64,000 bases of DNA from the NCBI GenBank assembly GCA_023213395.1, contig CM041465.1, forward strand, positions 203,677,741 through 203,741,740, read 5' to 3'. This stretch comes from Cycas panzhihuaensis. Its lineage: Eukaryota; Cycadophyta. The translations under genes and the position numbers were made by a program. Positions 56,538-64,000 of this stretch are shown in pieces (the first letter of the stretch is position 1; every line of letters begins with the position of its first letter). Below the pieces are notes generated by a model. The model worked only from the letters and a program-made list of their open reading frames with translations, was not told the DNA's origin and made no database searches.

Positions 56538-58141
56538 GTTTTAAAAATTAAGTATTATAGCTAAAGATGATCTTGGTAATTGTTGAGTTATGCTAATTAA
56601 GTTCCACTTGCAACGCAATAACAACCCTGATCTCTAAATGAGATCCAACAGTTGTCCAAGTAATCAAGTTGAGCTCAATTGAGGCAGGGTTGATCTACAC
56701 GACATACTGTATTTTTCTCTGCACGACATGCCGTATTTCTCTTAGTGTTCACAACACTAATAACACCCTTTTCGATTCTCTCCACTTAAAATTTTAATTG
56801 TCATACACTAGTTGTACAGCTAGTTGGTTCCCCAAGGAATGTACCAAGATTAAGACAAGTTGATTTTAAATTTTTAATGTTTTGAAGTGATTAAAAAATG
56901 GGTTTGGAATGTGTTCAAATGTATCAAATGATAAAGGAAATTACTCACTTGTCACCAATAGTGTTGCTGTAAAGAAGATGTAGTGCTTGAATGGTTCCTT
57001 AGTGCAAAAAATGAAATTTAAAAGCACTAAGAGTCACTACGTGATGCCAACATGCAAGGAAAGAGACACCTAGGATCAAAATGATCTTGCCACATACCCA
57101 AAAAATCTTGATTTTATTGATCCTTCTTTGTGCTTCTAGCCTTTTTGCTTTAGTATGCTTGATTTTAAGACATTGCGCAGGTTTCCTAATAGTGACAAAT
57201 GATGAATTTTTTTTTTTTTCACTTAAAGTTTAAAGAGCATAAAAAAATTTGGTGTTTTGATTACCAAAATGACATGAATTTTTTTTTTTTGTAATGTGGT
57301 GTGTTATTTCCACACACAAAAAAGAGCATGTTATGAAGTGTTTTTGTTAAAGAAAAAAAAAAAAACACTTAAAAAAAAAGGATTGCAAACTTTAGGAAAT
57401 GTCAAATATTAACTTTGGAATATTCTAAAAGTTATAAACCTAACTTAGGCACAATGAAAAATATTCCTTTTCTGTATGGGAGGCCGCTGATGAACTCGAA
57501 TCATGGATTTTTGAAAAGAAAACGATTTTGTATCTGTTTGATCGATTTTGATCGGTTTTATGTGTCTGCCAACACTAAAGCCTCCACAGAAAGAATAGGA
57601 TCCATGCAATGAGTCACAAATCACCACTGGTAAGTACGAGCAGCATGCTTGAGCTGACCATGAACAAGAGTATAGTCAGGAACGAGTATCAAAGGCGAGA
57701 CAAGAGCTACAATGTGATTGCCCAATGATGATAGCCTACGCACATGTAGAGCCAATAGATAAAGTAAAAGGAGGCACAAATCAACCGCCAAGCAAGGCAG
57801 GAGCTGCCAGATAGTGTAGGAAAATAGGCACCCAATAGAGGAGGATTTTGCATAGTAGCAGGTAGCAAGCAGTGAGAGCAAACTTTGTCTAGCTAGTATA
57901 TAATAAAAAGAGAAGAAAGAATAGAGCCTCCTCCCTTCCCAACCCTGCAATCTTAAAATACAGAACAACAATTTTTTTTTTTTCGCATCCAAAAGCCTTT
58001 AAAAAATTTTTAAAAATTATTTTGGAAACTTGAGGGCAAAGAACAATACCACTCCTCCTTTGGATCGCCTTCATAAGGAGAAAATCATTACCAGAGAGGT
58101 AAAAAAAAAATAGCTCACCTTCAACTAAATTGTCAACACCT
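56538..58141 (-). other. Element D leader, 1.6 kb
   Basis: No gene is visible. The part near gag (56580-56860) shares short blocks with B and G, such as AAAGGGTGTTATT on the minus strand. A-rich and T-rich runs are frequent at 57210-57380. Confidence 0.65.
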
Positions 58142-58153
58142 AGCTCTAATACC
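58142..58153 (-). other. Element D primer-binding site
   Basis: On the minus strand TGGTATTAGAGC is the tRNA-Met primer site with one change (C to T). It lies four bases inside the LTR. Confidence 0.88.
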
Positions 58154-58157
58154 AAAA

Positions 58158-58577
58158 TGAAGAAATAGATCTAGTTGAGGGACAAAGCAGCAGGGAAAAA
58201 GAGAAGAGCAACCTACAACAAATGGATCACAAGCACAATAAGCACACATGCAAATGGAGGAGATAGAATTAATCTACGCTCCAATAACTCTTGAATTGAC
58301 CCAACAACATAACAATACACTCATCTCCCACTATATGCTATACAAGAAAGAATGGTCTTTATATATAGATGAGGGAGCTCCCCTCAATCGCTACATGTTC
58401 GACACTTGTCGAACATGCATGGACTAGTGCAGACATGCCCAAAGAGGAGAAAAGGGGGCTTTAACCTTTTAAGTAACAACTTAAAGTAACATCAATAGGA
58501 AAAGTGTATACATACACGTTAAGTATAAAGTGCGTAAATAATACATAACTTAACGATAAAACATAAAGGTTCTAACA
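58158..58577 (-). repeat. Element D 5' LTR (420 bp)
   Basis: On the minus strand it starts TGTTAGAACCTTTATG and ends ATCTATTTCTTCA. A TATATATAAAG box lies near 58355-58366. It contains a 24-bp palindrome with arms CATGTTCGACA and TGTCGAACATG (58394-58417). Confidence 0.88.
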
Positions 58578-60784
58578 CTCACAAGCCTACCTATAGAAGC
58601 AAACATCAAAGAACTCATGCTCAACCAATTGCCTTCCACCCCAATTCACTTCTCCTTAAATATTACATGAAATGATTACAAGAAAGGTCATTGGAAATGA
58701 AATAAAAAGCCATTAGTGAGTTGAATAATCAAGAGCCATCTTGACCATATGAAAGAAATAGTCATTGATGAGGTAAAGAGCTAAGAATCATCTCTTGAGG
58801 GTCTTATAAATACCTCTTGATGACTACCTCCACTAGACATAGTCTCTTTATGCACCTATCCCCCTTAGAGTTACAATAACAATACACCGTCCAACTTAGG
58901 GTTACAATAATAATACATGGACCCTATTAAGGTTATAATAGAAAAACATCAACCTTTTTGGTGTGTTACATAAATGGGCATCAACCCTATGGTAAGTACC
59001 TATAAATGAAGGAGAGTTCAAAAATTGCACTGGATCTTGCATGTGCCACCTCCTCCCTTTGATTTTGGTTACACAACTATCACATATTTCCACAAGAAGT
59101 ATTTGATAGAGCTTGATGTGCTCCTTGCAGTCTCCATTATCCTGTGTTGCTCGTGTCTGCATGCGATTGTCATTGCAATTCTCTCTTCAGGATCCCAACT
59201 TGCAATTCCAAAAAGAAAAGCTTGCAAATGAAGATACAAACTCTAAAAATCTATTATTATGCTAAGAAACTAGTTTAGTTGAGCTTATTTTTGTTTGGAA
59301 TCCATATTAGAAAAGGTGTTTTTTTTAAAGTGTTTCTAGCCAAACCCAGTTCTATTGTAGGCTTTGGCTTAGCCAAACCCAATTTGGTTGGGTTTATTTG
59401 AGCCAAACCTTGATTGAGGCTTAGATGAACATGTTCACAAGTCATCGAATCAAGTTCCAATTATGAACCTAGTAGATCAAACAAATCCATCTACACATAA
59501 CCTACCTAGATAATACCTACATAGCCTTTTACCTATCTTTTTATATTTAAGCAATTATGTTAACCTACATAACCTTCCACACTAACCTTTCGTATTTAAT
59601 CAACCACACTAATCTACGCTAGATATCAGCTATGAAGCTTTTCACATGAACCTTACATATTTACCTAACCAAATTTCTAATAGATAAAATTAAAAAAGAT
59701 GAAAGATTCCATTACATGCAAATTATGAAATCAAATTTAGCCATGAAAACCGTCATTACGAGACTGTTGGCATGGCAGATGTTTATCTCTTGGGTGTAGT
59801 AGTAAATCCTATTGCATCCTAATTCCTATTTGACTTGTTGCATCCTAATTAATGAACTTGGGATTTTGGCATGCCGAACTAGGGGCAAGGGCATGAAAAT
59901 GAAACTTTTTGGAGGATTTAGTGTAGAATATGAAAAAGTTAGGTCACAATTACAAAGAATTAGAGAATACGACCAATTTGAAGCTATAAGCTTTCTTGTG
60001 CATGGTATCATACTACAAGCGCTTCATCAAGGACTTTCCAATATCAATCCTTTTTGACAAATCATTTTATGTATTTTACTTTGAAATGATCTGATAATGA
60101 ACACCAAAATCAACGCATTGAAACAGAGTTCTCATTATACCGTATGTGATGTATTAGAGACTTGTGAGCAAGTGCTCAACTCTCTGAGAAGCACATCTCA
60201 ATAAAAATATATTGCTATGTTTGATATGGCAGATTGCCTTCAATTTCCCAACAACACTCGCAATATCATCTTTCTAATTCATACCTGTTACAATTCATCC
60301 AATTAATTTAGGACATATATGAGTTTGACCTGCAGGACTTGGATAATAACATCTCTTTCAGGGGTATGTGGAAACAATGAAATTTTTGCTTTGCAGATAG
60401 AAGCTATGCATTCCACCATTCCACTTCAGCATTTTTTCTTTTTCTTTTTCTTTTCTTCTCCTTTTCAAACTATGGAAGAAAGTGCTCATCTAAGTTTGCT
60501 CAACTTTATTTTAGTATGTGTTTATTACAAACTTTCATAACATCCACTTTACAAATTAGAATGCAAAATAAAACAGTAGAAGTTATTCAAATTAAATTTA
60601 GAGATTTTCATGTATCAAAATTTGAGTTGATCTTGAAGAGAAGGCGGATGAAGATAGACCCCACTGTTTACACTCCTTGAATAGAATGATGATGTAGAAG
60701 GATGGGGGGTACAAAAAATCAACACGAGAAATAAGTATTAGGGTAAAAGTTTTAACAAAACAAAGATGTAAAGAAAGAGTGAAC
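58578..60784. other. Non-coding stretch, possible intron or 3' flank of the MHX-like gene
   Basis: No retrotransposon domain and no convincing exon is seen on either strand. Small ORFs (for example 59902-60057 plus) lack any family signature. The next expected exon of the MHX-like gene, which should begin with a Ser-Asn-Ser-Val-Asn-type motif, was looked for on the minus strand and not found. It may lie beyond the transposon cluster to the left. Confidence 0.5.
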
Positions 60785-60914
60785 CTGCATGTGATGTTGG
60801 CAATGGCTGAATCTGCTGTCTTTTGGCGCTCTGCAGCTATCTTGCTTGCAACCAGATCAGGCCATGATGTTCCACCTGCAAGAGCTGTGAAAGCTATGAC
60901 ATAGGGATTTATTC
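60785..60914 (-). CDS. MHX: MHX-like Mg2+/H+ exchanger, exon with alpha-2 repeat
   Basis: The exon encodes [20 protein letters not shown] followed by [20 protein letters not shown] and T-C. This is the second alpha repeat of the Na+/Ca2+-exchanger superfamily, where the G-T-S-x-P-D segment forms part of the ion path. The wording, with W in G-T-S-W-P-D, is that of plant MHX, a vacuolar Mg2+ and Zn2+/H+ antiporter. The acceptor TTTTGCAG and donor CAG|GT are both in place. The phase joins the upstream exon at a split Gly codon. Glycine replaces the usual Ser in A-L-A-S-G-T. No stop interrupts it. The following exon is not in view. Confidence 0.85.
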
Positions 60915-61067
60915 CTGCAAAATCAAAAAAATGGTGAAATTTTAGCTGGAGTATGCTACCAATAGCTCTCCTAGTGCATAAGAAATTCAAGATTATTTTC
61001 TCACTCATCTAATGACTTCCCAAAACATAACTTGTGAATGCATTTCAAGTAAGGAAGAAGAAAAAAC

Positions 61068-61284
61068 CTGTTACACAGCTGATAAGATCTGTAAGCTTTG
61101 TAACAACATATGAAATCCCAGTTATAAAACATAGTGAACAAATGAAAGCTATCCACCCATGCGCAATGTCACAAGGTGGAACAAAAGCAAATAAAAGCTT
61201 CCAGGGAAGAATAATCAATTGCCAAAATATGCTCGTCACTTTTCGACCAAATGAACTGTTATTTCTTGATTTGGAAATGTCCAC
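61068..61284 (-). CDS. MHX: MHX-like Mg2+/H+ exchanger, exon with membrane helices
   Basis: The exon encodes a short polar start ([15 protein letters not shown]), then [20 protein letters not shown] and [20 protein letters not shown], and ends LTDLISCVT plus one base of a Gly codon. From knowledge of plant MHX, this is the region from the end of the cytosolic loop through two membrane helices leading into the alpha-2 repeat. The acceptor GTGAACAG and donor ACAG|GTTTTT are good plant sites. Exon length is 217 bp. Intron to the next exon is 153 bp. Earlier exons (N-terminal helices and alpha-1 repeat) are not clearly recognisable to the right. Confidence 0.85.
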
Positions 61285-63558
61285 CTGTTCACATAAAAAA
61301 ACCCGCAAACATGATGCCCTACTACCAGAGATGTGCATTTCTTTCCTCAAATAAAAAATATTGCCCTCATTTTTTTTGTTTCTTAAATGAAACTCAAAAC
61401 TAGAAGCAAGTACTTGTATAAGGTTCCTCTTTTCATGCTAATTCTACCCCTTGGACCTTCCCAATTACATATAACAATGCAATCATTAATGCTAACCCCT
61501 AAGCAACAAAAGTTATTTGGAAAGAATCATATCAAATATTTTTGTACATGTTTCCATAACATCCAAAACACCATGTATACAGTGCACTTGCAAAGTTTTG
61601 TTATCCATGACAACCACACCATATCCCTTGGACAAAGACATGGGTATTGCACATATTAGAAACTTTTCATCCCTTCAATGTGGTCAAATACTGTAGAAAT
61701 GTACATTGGGAAAGACTAACAAACAAACAGATATTCATTGTGAATCATCAGGTCTAAAACTTCCACTATTTTAACAGTAGGATCTGTGCATTCTTTCGTT
61801 GACTGATCTTCATTATGATCCCTGTTTTTAATGCTTGATCGAGTTGGCTATGCAAAATCCTGTTCTTTCAACTTGTCAACCTTGTTATTCCATTAACAAA
61901 TTATGAATCACGGCTTCATCCAGATATAAGTATTCATCAAATCCTAATAGAATGCACTCTCTTACCGTCTTGTTTCGTATTTGCTACACCAGTATTCCTT
62001 AGAAATCCCCTCTCTCATGTTTCTCAACATCTGAATTGGCTAGGAATTTCTCCCAGTTAACCCTGTCATTCGTTCCCCAATGCCAGCTTGGACAATATGA
62101 AATATTTGCTTTTGTAAGCAGCTTAAAACCAAAGTCATCCTTGTGACACTGCTCCTGTGTTTGCACCATGTCATTTATAGGGCATCGTCCTGTTCTCCAT
62201 CTATGTCCTTTCCTACCTTCCAAGAATTGAGGACAGTTGGTTACATTGCTGTTATATAAATTTTTCAGATTTAAATCGGTCGGTGCTATCAACCTCGGAT
62301 ATGTTGTAATTGCATTCTACCTATGGTTCCTCAAAGCACAACTTTTCAAATTGCAACATGCCTGTTTGCTTGCAAAGCTATGACGAAACAATGAGAAGTA
62401 GAAAAATCAAAAGAATTTATGTCCAGAAACTGTAATGCAACATGATTTAGATAATATGGCATTCAAAACACTGTTTCCAATCTGTATTTGTGCTGCTTAT
62501 TTGCTTTTAGAGTAAAATAGAATGACATTTTTCAATAGACTAACTTGTTACATAACCAATAGCTAAAATTTGGATGCCCTTTCTTGTCTATTGGATTTCT
62601 TCAGCATGTCTCCAAGGAAGGGAACTTGACGCAATCATTTTGAAACAACTCCGAATAGAATATAACAGGAATGCTTGGCAAGTAGACGTGTGTTTTCTAA
62701 GGTGTGCACAAAAATCTTGGAATCTTGTCATGTCAAACCAGGGAACACAGACTTTGAATGGCAGAATACAATATATATTTCCAATTACTGAACCCTAAAT
62801 GCAAGGATGAATTACCTAACTGTCTGATCAAATTGCCTTCAAGTGGTTCCAGGACCTACAATTGCGTCACCAATTCCTTCCAAGCCATATGAACGATCTG
62901 GAAAGATCAAAATATGCAAAACAAACCCTACTCTAATGAAGAAAACTTGAATCATGTGCTCACACTTGCAGACTGCACAACATACCACCCTTTTCCTAAA
63001 TTAACAAGTTTGGGGGATTGATCATAACCCAGTCACAAGTTAACCCTTGGAGGTGGACAAATCCTTCTTTGTGTTTTTATTCATATGAAAAAGTCATATA
63101 CATGTACAGCCATTGGCCAATTGCCAAGTAGTTTAGAACATCAACCAACTAATAACTAACACCTAATCATTTCATTTAAGTGGTGGTTGACTTTAAAACT
63201 TTGCCCAAAATAAAAGCAGACTTTACCTTCACCTCGAGATGAAGGTACCCATTACCTTCCTCAACAGGTGAAGGTAAGGGCTACCTTCATTGCCAGTTGA
63301 AAATATCTACAAAGTGACTTCAATAACTCATAATTTGACTCTAGAACTTCATCAGTCACACTAAAATGATCCAAAAGGGGCCATTGCATTATGCCCGACC
63401 ATTGTCCCAAAATTATATCAGATTTGAGGCATTTCAAGCCAATACAGGACAAATTACATAGAAAATGGAACAAAAACAAGTACAAAATGGGTCGGAAATG
63501 GAGTTGTCTCAAAGGCCTATTATTTTCCCCCCTCTTGTCCTTCATTCATCTAGGATGT
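61285..63558. other. Mostly non-coding, probable intron sequence upstream of the MHX-like exons
   Basis: No transposon protein or exon is convincing. A 97-residue minus-strand ORF (61999-62292) with several Cys and Trp has no recognisable family. Short inverted copies of ACCTTCA and TGAAGGT lie at 63226-63292 and could fold. I see nothing else. Confidence 0.45.
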
Positions 63559-64000
63559 CTAAATTATTTTCTGCTTTCCTTTAGCTTCTCGAGAAAGTTG
63601 CTTCTTGGCATTCTGTTGACTAGTACTTGTCTGGAATTCTTTGCAAAGATCCACCTTATGTTTAGATTTTGCTTCCTGTTCCAGAATTGGCTCACCCAAC
63701 CAATCATCATCAGCATCAAACCAATGAGCATTAGGATAGGAAGTGCATACAAGATAGGTGGTCGATACATCATGCCAATCCATTGGGTCTGGAACTTCCC
63801 CTGACAAGGCCTTGAGCCTATTTCTCACTACTTTCTCCAAACTATCCCACATCTACTGCTTATCCAATGCCTAGTTGTGAAGAATTTGTTGTTGGTTGTT
63901 ATCATACATTTGTTGTTGCTCCTCATCCTACATCAAGCCTTGATGGAGTGTGAGGACTTGATCGCCACTCTTTGGATTTGGTCTCAACCTCTAAGGTGCT
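63559..64000 (-). pseudogene. Unidentified degraded ORF, Gln-rich start
   Basis: A 97-residue frame (63559-63852) reads MWDSLEKVVRNRLKALSGEV and later PNAHWFDADDDWLGEPILEQ. The same frame continues to the right through two TAG codons into a Gln/Asn-rich stretch (EEQQQMYDNNQQQILHN), so the real start lies further right. TAG codons at likely Gln positions suggest a decayed transposon gene, but I do not recognise the family. It may also be part of a host gene. Confidence 0.35.

Larger units (their letters stand above)
55369..58577 (-). mobile_element. Element D: 5' part of a Ty1/copia element
   Basis: From 58577 on the minus strand come the 5' LTR (420 bp), primer site, a 1.6-kb leader, gag, zinc knuckle and the protease start. 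The element ends at 55368 where the L LTR begins. Integrase, RT and 3' LTR are not found nearby. It is related to B, E and G by gag and leader. Confidence 0.88.

Noticed and set aside
61999-62292. 97-residue minus-strand ORF with several Cys and Trp.
   Set aside because: No recognisable domain, no link by splice sites to the MHX-like exons, and no repeat match within the window.
62816-62897. Exon-like minus-strand segment with good splice sites, containing RSYGLEGIGDAIVGPGTT, which faintly recalls the alpha-1 end (G-P-G-T) of MHX.
   Set aside because: The frame has a stop and the similarity rests on a few residues; the order would fit but the match is too weak to call.
63226-63292. Alternating ACCTTCA / TGAAGGT phrases resembling a small hairpin array.
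   Set aside because: Short and imperfect; could be chance in low-complexity sequence.

Overview
This is eukaryotic, almost certainly land-plant, nuclear DNA. It is AT-rich and dominated by Ty1/copia and Ty3/gypsy LTR retrotransposons nested in one another. Near the right end are two spliced exons that look like a plant Mg2+/H+ exchanger (MHX, a member of the Na+/Ca2+-exchanger superfamily). LTR elements packed this densely beside a broken-up gene suggest a large-genome seed plant. A gymnosperm is plausible, but the sequence does not prove it. I see no tRNA, rRNA, CRISPR or prokaryotic features.

Layout, with element letters of my own. A (1-~4797, +) is a decayed copia element with its 3' LTR cut off. 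B (~4798-10575, -) is a copia element cut off in RT, with its 5' LTR and a 2.3-kb leader. F (10576-23276, -) is a gypsy gag-protease element split by E. E (14193-22095, +) is a complete copia insertion with 536-bp LTRs and a CTTCA target-site duplication; its leader holds a fragment that looks like a plant guanylate-binding protein gene. M (23277-~25647, +) is a very old gypsy remnant. C (~25648-27900, -) is a partial copia. H (27901-50870, +) is a large gypsy element of the Ogre/Tat/Athila type, about 10.35 kb without its insertions. It hosts a 323-bp TRIM (29102-29424), a full copia element G (31283-38134) and a gypsy element I (45433-50860) that has no RT. I landed 5 bp from the end of H's 3' LTR. 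After H come copia fragments J (50871-51795, -) and K (51796-53070, +), gypsy fragment L (53071-55368, -) and copia fragment D (55369-58577, -).

From 58578 to 64000 there is little recognisable transposon sequence. The MHX-like exons lie at 61068-61284 and 60785-60914 on the minus strand, in the right order, phase and spacing. The rest of that gene is not recognisable here, so the transposon cluster may lie in or downstream of the gene.

Four insertions (E, G, I and the TRIM) have exact 5-bp target-site duplications, so their boundaries are firm. B, D, E and G share long leaders, a tRNA-Met-type primer site and related gag-pol genes. F, I and L are one gypsy family with ~810-bp LTRs and a primer site resembling tRNA-Asp. 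Almost every coding region carries stops or frameshifts, many of a kind that C-to-T decay of methylated DNA produces. None of the elements looks autonomous as it stands.
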